Below are positions 35,817-45,700 of a stretch of 48,477 nucleotides of DNA, in pieces. The DNA is from Clostridium frigoris (GTDB taxonomy: Bacteria > Bacillota > Clostridia > Clostridiales > Clostridiaceae). Under the pieces are notes generated by a model that was not told where the DNA came from, did no database searches, and saw nothing but the letters and a program-made list of their open reading frames with translations. Where the stretch lies: positions 1-48,477 of the forward strand of contig NZ_JAHLDV010000026.1 in assembly GCF_018861865.1 (NCBI RefSeq), written 5' to 3'. Within the stretch, counting starts at the first letter, position 1; each line of letters opens with the position of its first letter. Both the position numbers and the translations under genes were made by a program.

Positions 35817-35849
35817 TTAGTGTAAAGTTTATTTAAAACTTTACACTAA
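35817..35849 (+). terminator. Stem-loop after pilin copy 2 (attenuator-like)
   Basis: TTAGTGTAAAGTTT (35817-35830) pairs perfectly with AAACTTTACACTAA (35836-35849). No long T run follows and pilM starts 41 bp later, so it probably lowers readthrough into the assembly genes. Confidence 0.65.
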
Positions 35850-35889
35850 TTCTTATATTAATATATTATTTTAAAAAAGAGGTGTTTAA

Positions 35890-37038
35890 ATGGAAAAGCT
35901 AAAAAAAATAGATCTTAAAAAATTACTTAATTCTGATTTATCTTCTCTAAGAAAACAAGAAAAAGTTAATATTGATTTAAAACCAAATAAACCTCTTAAT
36001 GGAAAGAAGTTTGTTTCTTTAGATATAGGTTCACAAAATACTAAGGTGGTAGTTGGAAAGTGTTCTAAAAATAAAATTATAATTGAAAAGGCTTTTATGT
36101 TTAGGCCTTCTGTTAGTTTTATTAGTGAAACTAACACACCAAACCTTGAAGTTTTTCCAAAAGAAATTGAAATATATTTATCTAATAATAAAGTCAAGCT
36201 AAAGGATGCAAATTGTACTAGCAATAGTACTACGGTAATTAGTAGAGAGGTACTTGTACCAGAAGCTAATGATGCAGAGCTTGAAACTATGGTTAAATTT
36301 GAACTTCAACATTATTTACCTATAAATATGGATGACTATATTGTTCAATATAGTATTTTGGAAAAGGTAAATATTGAAGATGTTAAGAAGTTAAGAATTC
36401 TAGCTGTTATTTATCCAAGAAAATTAGCTGAAAATTACATGGAACTTTTAAGAAGTGCTAAATTAAGACCATATGCTCTTGATGTCAATTATAATACAAT
36501 TAAAAAATTAATTCAACATAAGGATATAATTAATGAAAAAGAATATGATTCTGAAGCAACTATTGCTGTTATTGATATGGGAGCGGAGTCACTTGAGGTT
36601 AATATATATACTGGAGACAAATTAGAATTTACTAGAATAATTAAATCAGGTGGTAAGCAAATCGATTTACATATTGGAAAAATATTTCAAATAGGCGAAA
36701 GCCAAGCAGAAGTTAAAAAAATTAAAGAATCTGATCTTTTAAACCAAGATATAAATGATATTACAAAGATTGCACGAGAAGATGTGGAAGAATGGTTAGA
36801 TGAACTAGGACGGATATTTCGATTTTTTAAAAATAAAAATGTTGATAATAAAATAGAAAAAATATTTATACACGGTGGAAGCTCGAGGCTTAAGGGAATT
36901 GAAGAGTTTATGGGAAACAGTTTAAATGTTCCTGTGAAGAGAATTAACACACTTAATAATGTGGAATTAAAGGACAATATTAAAAGTGAGGATATAGTTC
37001 ATTATTTGAATGCAATTGGAGCAATAATAAGAATTTAG
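35890..37038 (+). CDS. pilM: Type IV pilus assembly protein PilM
   Basis: A 382-residue actin-like cytoplasmic ATP-binding protein that recruits PilN to the platform. Phosphate 1 is FVSLDIGSQNTKVVVGK, the adenosine region includes IFIHGGSSRLKGIEEFMG, and the middle carries AVIDMGAESLEVNIY (phosphate 2) and the FELQHYLPINMDDYIVQYSI segment typical of PilM. It has about 38 extra basic residues at the N-terminus before the actin fold. GAGGTG precedes the ATG. The stop is 13 bp from pilN. Confidence 0.93.
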   Translation: MEKLKKIDLKKLLNSDLSSLRKQEKVNIDLKPNKPLNGKKFVSLDIGSQNTKVVVGKCSKNKIIIEKAFMFRPSVSFISETNTPNLEVFPKEIEIYLSNNKVKLKDANCTSNSTTVISREVLVPEANDAELETMVKFELQHYLPINMDDYIVQYSILEKVNIEDVKKLRILAVIYPRKLAENYMELLRSAKLRPYALDVNYNTIKKLIQHKDIINEKEYDSEATIAVIDMGAESLEVNIYTGDKLEFTRIIKSGGKQIDLHIGKIFQIGESQAEVKKIKESDLLNQDINDITKIAREDVEEWLDELGRIFRFFKNKNVDNKIEKIFIHGGSSRLKGIEEFMGNSLNVPVKRINTLNNVELKDNIKSEDIVHYLNAIGAIIRI

Positions 37039-37051
37039 GCAGGTGAATTAA

Positions 37052-37612
37052 ATGACAGATTTAAACTTTTTTCTACCATATACCAATTCTACAAAAAGGT
37101 CTAAGAATGCAAATGTTTTTATGTATTTACTTGTTGGGATAATATTAATATATGTAATAGGTTCTACAGCAATGTTTTTTCTGAATAGTATATTGTTGAA
37201 TAAAGAGATTAGAAATCTTAAAGCAAATATAACTGATAAAACTTTCCAGGAAAAGTATAAAAATTCTGGAACCACTATAAAGAAGTATGATTTAATTAAT
37301 AAATATGATGTAGGAGCTAGGGCTTCATATACAAGTATTTTGAGCAAGAAAGTAGTTAGTGGAGAACTTATTAAATCTTTATTTTCAACATTACCTCAGG
37401 ATATGTCTATATCATCAATGACTATTAATGAAGGCTTAGTTCAACTTCAATGCACGGCTGCAAATAGAGTTAGTGTAGCAGAGTTTGAACACAATTTATT
37501 AAAACTGAATAATATTAGTGCAGTAGATATTAATGCTATAAGCACAGATTCTGTAAAAGGTAAGTATAGTTTTTCTGCCAAATGTACTTTAAAAGGTGTT
37601 GGTGTAAAATGA
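37052..37612 (+). CDS. pilN: Type IV pilus assembly protein PilN
   Basis: A 186-residue bitopic membrane protein. The short cytoplasmic N-terminus MTDLNFFLPYTNS corresponds to the PilM-binding segment (usually I/V-NLLP); a single membrane helix covers about 26-48, then a coiled coil and a ferredoxin-like extracellular domain (about 95-186), with LFSTLPQDMSISSMTINEG. It sits between pilM and pilO as in all type IV pilus operons. Its stop overlaps the pilO start by 4 bp (ATGA). Confidence 0.88.
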   Translation: MTDLNFFLPYTNSTKRSKNANVFMYLLVGIILIYVIGSTAMFFLNSILLNKEIRNLKANITDKTFQEKYKNSGTTIKKYDLINKYDVGARASYTSILSKKVVSGELIKSLFSTLPQDMSISSMTINEGLVQLQCTAANRVSVAEFEHNLLKLNNISAVDINAISTDSVKGKYSFSAKCTLKGVGVK

Positions 37613-38853
37613 AATTAAATAAAAATGAGAAAGTATTAATTGGTATTCTAATTTTAATAATAGTATTTGGTGGTTATTACAAGTTTATATTTACAAGTCA
37701 ACATAATAAATTAGAAGCTTTGAGGAGTGAAAAAATAAAGTATAGTGCTCAGCTAGAACAAATGAAATATCAAACTATAATGGCTAGTAAAAGGGAAAAG
37801 GACATAAAAGTCATTAATTCAAAGCTACAGGATATTGTAAATAATACGTACCCTGCTATACAACAAAAAAAAGTAATAATAGAAATAGACAGTTTGTTAA
37901 ATAAATCCAAGATAGAGGGTTCATTTGCTTTTAGTGGAGAAGATAAATCAGTAGATACAACTAAAAATAGTGAAACTAACGCAAGTAATTCTAAAACCAA
38001 GGTATTACCTTTACAATCTATTGTAGATCAATATAATAAATTAAGTTTAGCGAGAGTAAGTACTACTGCAGACAAAGCCTCAGATACGGAAGCTGTGATT
38101 TCAAGTAAAGATAGTGTTGAATATATGCAGGCTGCTATTAGTATTAAAGGCTCTTACGACAATATTTCTAGTTTCATTAAAAATGTAGAAAATCAAGAGA
38201 AAAATATAATTATATCTAGTTTAATACTAAATGGTGAAACATCAACAGAGCTAGTTGGAACTATAACATTAGACTTTTATTCAATTCCTAAACTAGATAC
38301 TATGAACGATGATTATTTTAAATGGGATTATAATAATAAGTATGGCAAGGACAATCCATTTACTAGTGGTAAGACCTCAATACCTATTATTAAAACAACT
38401 ATAGAAGATGCTAGTAAACCAAAAGAAGAAGTTAAGGATTTTGTTATGGGAGTAAGATCAGTAAACTCTGATCTGCCAGCTATTATGCTTGGGACGTATA
38501 ATGATAAAGATAAAAAAACTTATGTTTATGATGATAATAATATAGCCCAAGCTGTAGAGATATCTTTTATTGAAAAAGATGGAAAAGAATATTATAAATA
38601 TAAAGTAGGCAATGAAACTTATCCACAACAATATAATACAAATGGTGTAGAGTTTACACCGGTTGGTAAGGACATATCTATTGCTATATTCTCAAACAAA
38701 AGATTATCAAATAGTGATAAAGCTGGAGCTAACGTAAGAATAATTAATAAAACTTCAAGGGTAGTAAATGCATATATTTCATATGAGGATAGTTCTAAAC
38801 CCAGAGTTGCAATTATAGGAGAAGGAAATACGGTTAATTCAATAGTTCAATAG
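37609..38853 (+). CDS. pilO: PilO-like pilus alignment protein with long C-terminal extension
   Basis: A 414-residue bitopic protein, about twice the usual PilO length (~200). Residues 1-30 hold a short basic tail and one membrane helix (VLIGILILIIVFGGYYKFIF); a coiled coil follows, then a PilO-type ferredoxin-like domain to about residue 230. The remaining ~180 residues (from FKWDYNNKYGKDNPF on) form an added domain with FVMGVRSVNSDLPAIMLGTY and a VRIINKTSRVVNAYISYE strand. ATG 37609 overlaps the pilN stop; the in-frame ATG at 37582 lies inside pilN without a site. The extension is not recognised. Confidence 0.82.
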   Translation: MKLNKNEKVLIGILILIIVFGGYYKFIFTSQHNKLEALRSEKIKYSAQLEQMKYQTIMASKREKDIKVINSKLQDIVNNTYPAIQQKKVIIEIDSLLNKSKIEGSFAFSGEDKSVDTTKNSETNASNSKTKVLPLQSIVDQYNKLSLARVSTTADKASDTEAVISSKDSVEYMQAAISIKGSYDNISSFIKNVENQEKNIIISSLILNGETSTELVGTITLDFYSIPKLDTMNDDYFKWDYNNKYGKDNPFTSGKTSIPIIKTTIEDASKPKEEVKDFVMGVRSVNSDLPAIMLGTYNDKDKKTYVYDDNNIAQAVEISFIEKDGKEYYKYKVGNETYPQQYNTNGVEFTPVGKDISIAIFSNKRLSNSDKAGANVRIINKTSRVVNAYISYEDSSKPRVAIIGEGNTVNSIVQ

Positions 38854-38863
38854 GGGGATGCTT

Positions 38864-39772
38864 ATGGGAAACTTAATTAAAAAAAAGAAAAGAGGTTTTA
38901 CATTAATTGAAGTTTTAGTAAGCATTGCGATATTTAGTATAATGAGTATTCCTGTAAGTATGATGGTAATATCAGGGGTGAAAAACAGTAAATCAGGAGA
39001 ATATAAACAGAAAGCTGCGGCTATTTCCCAACAAATAATTGAGGAATTAAAATCTAATAATGCTGTTAGCGCTTCTAATAGTAATAAAATAGAACTTAGA
39101 AGCGGAAGTTTAGATGCAGTTCCTGCTACCACTGGTCATAATATTAGGTTTAGTAAAACAAACATAAATGTAGATACTAAGAACTCATTAACTGCAGATG
39201 TGACATTTGAGAGAAGAAACTTGGAATACAATAATAGGTCAATTGAAAATACAGTTGCATATGATTTAACTATTGAAATGAATAAGGATACTATTAATGT
39301 AATTAAAGCTGATAAATCTCACAAATTAATTCCAATAGTAATTGGCAGTGATTTTGAAATTATTAATAATCCTAATAATGGTGATAATGACAACATAAAA
39401 CTTGTGTGGAAAAATCGTAATGATCTTACCGAAATAGGTTCTTATAAAAGAATAAGCGATTCTTCAGGTATAACAAACTCAGGCAAGATAAAGATAGTTT
39501 CTGGTGATAATACAGATAATATTTTTTTAGAAAATAATTTGACAAATCCTCTGCAAATTTATGTATTTAGTGGAAATGATTCAAAGGTAAATAATTTTAC
39601 TTATTCAAATGGTCTTGTTCAGCTTTACGAGGATAATTTAAATCCTCCTACAGGTGAGGATTTAAATAATAATGGAGTTTATGATATCACTGTGAAAATA
39701 TATAAAAATGAGAACTCAAGTAATGAAGTTAAAGTGTATGAGGTTAGTACAGCTCTAAGTCTAGTTAGGTAA
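38864..39772 (+). CDS. Minor pilin, PilV-like prepilin
   Basis: A 302-residue prepilin with leader MGNLIKKKKRG, cleavage before FTLIEVLVSIAIFSIMSIP, and Glu at +5. PilV/GspI-type proteins share the IEVLVSIAIFS pattern and are normally ~130-180 residues; this one has a large globular domain without Cys, ending in YEVSTALSLVR. ATG 38864 is 6 bases after AGGGGG; ATG 38858 is only one base from it. It is the first of three minor-pilin-like genes before the adhesin. Confidence 0.85.
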   Translation: MGNLIKKKKRGFTLIEVLVSIAIFSIMSIPVSMMVISGVKNSKSGEYKQKAAAISQQIIEELKSNNAVSASNSNKIELRSGSLDAVPATTGHNIRFSKTNINVDTKNSLTADVTFERRNLEYNNRSIENTVAYDLTIEMNKDTINVIKADKSHKLIPIVIGSDFEIINNPNNGDNDNIKLVWKNRNDLTEIGSYKRISDSSGITNSGKIKIVSGDNTDNIFLENNLTNPLQIYVFSGNDSKVNNFTYSNGLVQLYEDNLNPPTGEDLNNNGVYDITVKIYKNENSSNEVKVYEVSTALSLVR

Positions 39773-39784
39773 GGAGGAATATAT

Positions 39785-42166
39785 ATGAACTTAAAAAAAA
39801 ACAAGGGTTCCTCGTTAATTATTGTGGTACTTATATTTGCTTTATTAACTATTTTTGGAACTGTAATTTTAGCTGCAACGGTTTCTGATTATCAAATGAG
39901 GATTGTTGAGAGTAAAAAGACAAAGAGCTTATATTTATCAGATTCAGGATTAAATATAACTGAAGAAATACTAAAGAAACTTGTAGAACAAGGAGTAAAA
40001 GTGGGGAACAATTCAGTTAAAGTTTTTATGGACGACTTTAATACTAATCCGGATGCGCCTGAATATGATGATTTATATGATATTGAAGGGAAATCTAAGG
40101 TTCTTAATAAAAAAAATTTTAAGAAAAAACAAAATACAGAATTTAAAACAGCATATAAGGCTTATATTCAAGAATATATTGATAATTCTGCTACATATCT
40201 TCAAAAAGGTTTCTATCCCAACGATGTAGATTATTTAGTAGATTACATTAAAGATTACAAGGATAATCCCGATAACTTTAATGGAAATGATTATTTAAAA
40301 AAAGCGGAAAATAATTTGAAATTATTATACTCTACAGATGTATCTAATAATATCAAAATCACAGCAACACCTCCGATAGCAAGCTTTTCAAGTACCGGTG
40401 TGATGCAATTTACAGTTAATTCAACTTTTTCGGATCCAAAGTTAGCAGGGGAAACATCTAATGAAAAGGCATTAAGTGCACATGTTACAATTACCACTCC
40501 TGAATATGGGAAAGCATATTACGTTCAAACTAAAGGTGAAACTATTAAGGTAAATCCTGCTTGGAAAAAGGCAATTGCTATTGATGGAAATATGAATATA
40601 GATTGTGATTTAACAGTAAATGGTGATGTTTTTGTAAAAGGAAAGCCTACCAAGGTTACTGATAGTAATAAAGTTTATAGCAAATATAATGGTGGTATAA
40701 CAATAGGTTCTGATAGTACTGGTATTAAAGCTATATTTTCAAAGGATGTAAGCACACCAAATAGTTTTAACATTACTGGGAGTGACAATGAAGTGGATAT
40801 TACTAATGGTGGCAATGTGTTTGCTGGAAATGTTTATATTGGTAAACAAACTGCTCTCTCTTCTTCATCAGGTTTAAAATTAAATGCAGCAAACAATGGA
40901 TCGATATATACCAATAATGATTTGAGTTTAAATGCGTCAGGTAGCACTATTAATATTGATAATTACTATGGAGTTAATGAGATAAGTAAATTAAAGTCCG
41001 GTGGAGGTCTTTCAGATTATAACTCCTCAAGTAGTATTATTGTGAATTCGGATGATATTGGAGTGGGCTCTGCGATTAGTATAAATAAAGCAGCAATTAT
41101 TATGGGTGCAGCATACATTAACACTTCACCATCGTCCTATGAAACGGGTGAATCTTTGGCTATAAAAGGTAATTATAAGGCTTATGCTACTCCAATACCT
41201 GATGAACAGACGTCAACTGATGCATATTATCAAGATTTAATTACTAAGTATAGTGAAGGAAGGTTAAGCTTTTATGACTTTAATTCATTGTTATTAGCTA
41301 ACAATTTTAATGATACAAATAATACTGCTTTAAACATAATTGATAAAGCAAAATATTTTCAGTTATATGATCACTTGTTTAGCGAAGATCCGATAAATAA
41401 AAGTGGAATTACACTTCCAGACAATACTATTAGCATAGGTGCAGTGATTAATGGTGGTAAAGTTTCAGGTTCTAGTTATATTGGTACTGATGAACAATTA
41501 AATACAATAATTCCAAAACGAAGGGCATTAGCAAGTCATATTTATGAAATGGGGTGTGATGGAGGATTTATAGGAAGTCTTGATTTATTAGATGTGTATA
41601 ATAATTATAAAATAAACAGAGCTGTATTTGAGGGGGATAAACAAAGAAATTCAGCAACTAATCAAACTAATCAGGTAGCACAGGTATTTTTAGATACTGA
41701 TGAATTTGATGCTGAAAAGATTGATACAACTACAGAAGAAGTAATATGTAGGACTAAGGACAAAGATGTAATCATTGTTGGTAATGATGCAGTTGGTAGT
41801 TTTTCAGATGATGACCATACGGAGGTTATAGATTTGCGGGCAACAAACGGTGTTGCTAAAGGCATTATAATTACCAAAAAAAATGTACTGGTCTATGGAA
41901 AGGTTAATTTTACTGGAACTGTAATTGTAGGTGGAGATTTTATTACTGCGAAAGATAATTTGTTAAAAACTTTTGGGTATGATGAAAATTATATTTTAAA
42001 TCTAATAGCTAAAGATTACACAACGTATAGTAAAATATTTAATGAGGATACACCTCAAGGTATACAAAATGTTTCATTTGTTGATAGAACTGGTGAAGGT
42101 GAAGAAACAGGAAATGCAATTAATAAAGATCTTGTTGCTTTAGATAAATGGAAAATATTAAAGTAA
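39785..42166 (+). CDS. PilX-like minor pilin, very large
   Basis: A 793-residue protein. The N-terminus MNLKKNKGSSLIIVVLIFAL resembles PilX/GspK (Gly-Ser before the hydrophobic helix, no Glu at +5 but Leu/Ile), and DYQMRIVESKKTKSLYLSDS gives the PilX helix with its Tyr/Ala signature. The rest is a long Asn/Ser/Gly-rich beta-rich region, including repeated GxxxINGxVFV-like strands around INGDVFVKGK and NITNGGNVFAGNVYIG, suggesting a beta-helix. Typical PilX is about 170-200 residues, so this is a clostridial expansion. AAGGAGG precedes the ATG. Confidence 0.8.
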   Translation: MNLKKNKGSSLIIVVLIFALLTIFGTVILAATVSDYQMRIVESKKTKSLYLSDSGLNITEEILKKLVEQGVKVGNNSVKVFMDDFNTNPDAPEYDDLYDIEGKSKVLNKKNFKKKQNTEFKTAYKAYIQEYIDNSATYLQKGFYPNDVDYLVDYIKDYKDNPDNFNGNDYLKKAENNLKLLYSTDVSNNIKITATPPIASFSSTGVMQFTVNSTFSDPKLAGETSNEKALSAHVTITTPEYGKAYYVQTKGETIKVNPAWKKAIAIDGNMNIDCDLTVNGDVFVKGKPTKVTDSNKVYSKYNGGITIGSDSTGIKAIFSKDVSTPNSFNITGSDNEVDITNGGNVFAGNVYIGKQTALSSSSGLKLNAANNGSIYTNNDLSLNASGSTINIDNYYGVNEISKLKSGGGLSDYNSSSSIIVNSDDIGVGSAISINKAAIIMGAAYINTSPSSYETGESLAIKGNYKAYATPIPDEQTSTDAYYQDLITKYSEGRLSFYDFNSLLLANNFNDTNNTALNIIDKAKYFQLYDHLFSEDPINKSGITLPDNTISIGAVINGGKVSGSSYIGTDEQLNTIIPKRRALASHIYEMGCDGGFIGSLDLLDVYNNYKINRAVFEGDKQRNSATNQTNQVAQVFLDTDEFDAEKIDTTTEEVICRTKDKDVIIVGNDAVGSFSDDDHTEVIDLRATNGVAKGIIITKKNVLVYGKVNFTGTVIVGGDFITAKDNLLKTFGYDENYILNLIAKDYTTYSKIFNEDTPQGIQNVSFVDRTGEGEETGNAINKDLVALDKWKILK

Positions 42167-42190
42167 AATTTAAGTTATGAGGTGATATAG

Positions 42191-42742
42191 TTGGTTAAGT
42201 TAAAAACTAAAAAAAAAGGGTTTACTATAATTGAATTATTATTAGCTTTATCCTTATCAGGTATTGTACTAACTATATTTTTCTCGTTTTTTATGACACA
42301 TCAGGAGGCTCTTAATAAGACACAAAAGAAGTCAGAACTTCAAATGGATACTCAGTTATTAACAGAGTACTTTTCAAAAAGTGCTATGGAGGCTTCAAAA
42401 ATATCACAAATAGATTTAGCAGGTGAAGCTTTAAGTATAAGTGCAATTTCTTCGCCATATACACTAAAGGATGGTATAACTTTTTATGTTGACGATACAT
42501 TATCCTATGTTTTTACTATAAGTGAAAGTGGTAAGAATGTTTTTTATAAAAAGGATGATAAAACTTCAAATCCTGTAGTGCATGAAATAAGTAGCAAAGT
42601 TGAAGCAATTAAAATTATGCCTGTTGGTGGTAGTAATCTTTCAGATTGTAAAGGAATTGAACTGGAAATTGACCTTGTTAGTGATGATGGTAAGGTTACT
42701 TATGATACTACTAGTTCTATGTTTTTTAGGAACAAAAAATAG
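42191..42742 (+). CDS. Minor pilin, PilW-like prepilin
   Basis: A 183-residue prepilin with leader MVKLKTKKKG before FTIIELLLALSLSGIVLTIF, Glu at +5, and a C-terminal globular domain with IMPVGGSNLSDCKGIELEID. PilW/GspJ proteins share the ELLLALSLSG pattern. It starts with TTG at 42191, 8 bases after GAGGTGA; no in-frame ATG lies nearby. It completes the PilV-X-W-like set just before the adhesin. Confidence 0.85.
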   Translation: MVKLKTKKKGFTIIELLLALSLSGIVLTIFFSFFMTHQEALNKTQKKSELQMDTQLLTEYFSKSAMEASKISQIDLAGEALSISAISSPYTLKDGITFYVDDTLSYVFTISESGKNVFYKKDDKTSNPVVHEISSKVEAIKIMPVGGSNLSDCKGIELEIDLVSDDGKVTYDTTSSMFFRNKK

Positions 42743-42775
42743 AATAGAATATTATAATAATAAGGGGTGGTAAAT

Positions 42776-45700
42776 ATGAAAATCAAAAAAGCATTTAAGG
42801 GGAAAAGGCTGCTTTTCAAACAAATAACTAGCAAATTATTAGTTATTTGTATGATATTCACGATTTTAGGGGCATTCCCTAAAAATGCTTATGCTGTTGC
42901 ACAGGAATCAATTGGAGGAAGGGTGTTCTATGATGCTAATGGTAATGGTAAGATAGAGTCCAACAAAGATTTAGGTGTGGTTGGAGTAAAAGTCGAGTTA
43001 TATTTAAATAATAATAATAGTTATGTGTATCAAAAAGAGACCACGACAACATCCACAGGAGATTATTACTTTTATGGGTTAGATAGTAGTAATTTATATA
43101 AAGTAAGAGTAATTTCGCCTTCGGGATATGGGTTTACTAAAATAGGAAATGGAAAAGGTGGTGGTGTTCAGCCACGTATATCAAAAGTAGATCCCACAGG
43201 TATAAAAATTGATATAAAGCCAACAGACATGGATATCAATGCAGGATTAATTGAAGGAACATCTCCAAATGTAACAAGTCTTGCAAAAGTAGGTATTCAA
43301 GTAAAGGATACCACTGGAAATGTAGGAGAAACATATAATGTTGAAAGCACTGAAACCAAACAAAGAGTAGATAAAAATTTAAATCCATCAGTCTTCTTAC
43401 TGGGAGATTCTTATGCCAAAATGTCAGTAGCAGGAAGTTCTGTGGGCTTCTTTCAATACCAATTTTTAAATCAAAATAATATCCCAACTTCTATGCCTAC
43501 AACTGATTGGATTGATATGGATTTGGATGGAAGCAGTTATAATGATGATGTAGAGACAGATAAACCCGGTAAGTTAAAATGGAGAAGTTATGATGTAAAT
43601 CATATGCTTACACTTACAGATACAAAAAATTGGAGTGATCCTCTACAAGTGTTTAAATATCCTTCGGATGCTACAGGATATAAAACTACAAACATTTCAA
43701 GCACCTCTGGCACATATGGAGGATTCGAAAGTATACCTTCGTATACTGTAAAAAGTGTAGATAGCACTAAGCCTGATGTCGTTGTAAATAAAAAATGGGT
43801 ATCAAATTCTGCATTTATGGGTTCAATGTCAATAGGTGGAGATTACAAGGAAGCATCAAAGTTTTGGGGATACATTAAAGTTCCCGAGGATGGAGATTAT
43901 CAATTTGGATCAATTTCTGACGATGGATCAAAAGGGTCTATTACTGTAGTTGGACAAACTAATACGTTTGCAAATATGTTTAAACCACAATCATCCACAT
44001 TTGGAACAAGCAATAAACCATATAGTTTAAAAGCAAATCAATACTATCCTATTTACTTGGAATATTTTAATTGGGGTGGTTCTGCAGAATTTAGAATGGT
44101 ATATAATAAAGGAGGAAATGTCTCAAGTTCTAGTTATAATGTTCCTACAAATTGGTTTTATCCATCAAAAAGTAATGAACCAGGTGAAAATGCAAACACA
44201 ATATTTACTGGAGAGCAGGGTATAAAATTACCAACAGAACCAGGAAATTATTACATTGCTTATCAGACAGGAAATGGAACAGATATACAAAGAGAAGGTT
44301 TCTATGGTTCATTTGTAGTGGAAAACAGATTGGCTTTATCTAAAACACTTGTTGGTGGAGGTAATACGGTACAGCAAAATCTAGGATTTAATTTACAATA
44401 CACAATTCAACCAAAGAGCATACCTGTAAATGATAGTTTTAGAGATACAGATGGAAAATACAGAGATTATATGTCTATAAGTAATATTACGCTGAGAGAT
44501 GAGTACCCACAGGGTATAGTCATTAATAATAAAAATGCTACAGTTGAAGTGAATGGTCAAAGTGCTATTACACAGAATATTACTGTGAATGATACTATGA
44601 ATAGTAAGAATGTTTCAGTTAAAAGCATTGAAGCAAAAATTCCTTCAGCTATTACTTATAATTTAAACACAGTAGATGGAAAGCAAGTTTATACAGCATC
44701 ACCAGTGATTGTTAAGATTCCATTGAAGGCAAATGATGCTAAAGATAATTATAGCTTAAGTGATTCTGGAAAATCAATGCTTACTTATACAGAGTTGGAT
44801 GGTAAAGGCGAGAAACAAATGGAATTTCCTACATTTGTATTAAGAGCGACATCATCAGCTACAGTTGCATTATCTAGAGCCTTAAGCGCAACGAAAGCGT
44901 ATCTTAAACAGGTGTTTACAATAACTTATGCATTAAACCCAACACCAATATTGACCACAGCTATAGCAGGAGATCCATTGACTAAGACTGTAAGAGATGT
45001 TAGGTTCACAGAAACATTACCAGTTGGCATTAATGTGGACAGTAGCTCATTACCACAAGGAGTCACTTTATTAGGGCAAACTCTTACTGGAAATATACCA
45101 ACTATTACGTATACTTTAAATGCAAATAATACAGCTTATGAAGCAAGTCCTGTTCTTCTTTCAATTACTGCATTTTCAATTAATGCAGCAAAATATGTAT
45201 TTGGAGGAGATACAACTATAAGTGGAAGTTATACAAATGTAAATGGAATAAGTACACCAACTTCGTATATAGGTACAAATACAATAGATATCCAAAGAAG
45301 GAAGCTGGTTATACCAAGTATTAATGTGAGTGAAGATTGGACAAGTGCAGCAATGGTACCAGTGACGATCACAGCAGAGGGAATAGATTCTGTAGTAAAA
45401 ACACAGTATTCATTAGATAATAGTACTTGGATTGATTACACAGGTAACTTAGAAATCACTCAAGAAGGTCAGACTATTGTTTACGCGAGAACTATAGATG
45501 ATGTTGGCTATACTTCAGATGTTTCTAATAAAACAATTAAAATTGACAGAACAGCGCCTACTGCGCCAACAATAACGCTTACTACAGAGAACTGGACAAA
45601 GGATAATGTTGAAGTTACAATAGCGGGAGGTTCTTCACTTTTAGGAATAAAAAAATATCAATATAAAATAGGGGCCGGTGAATGGATAGATTACAGTTCA

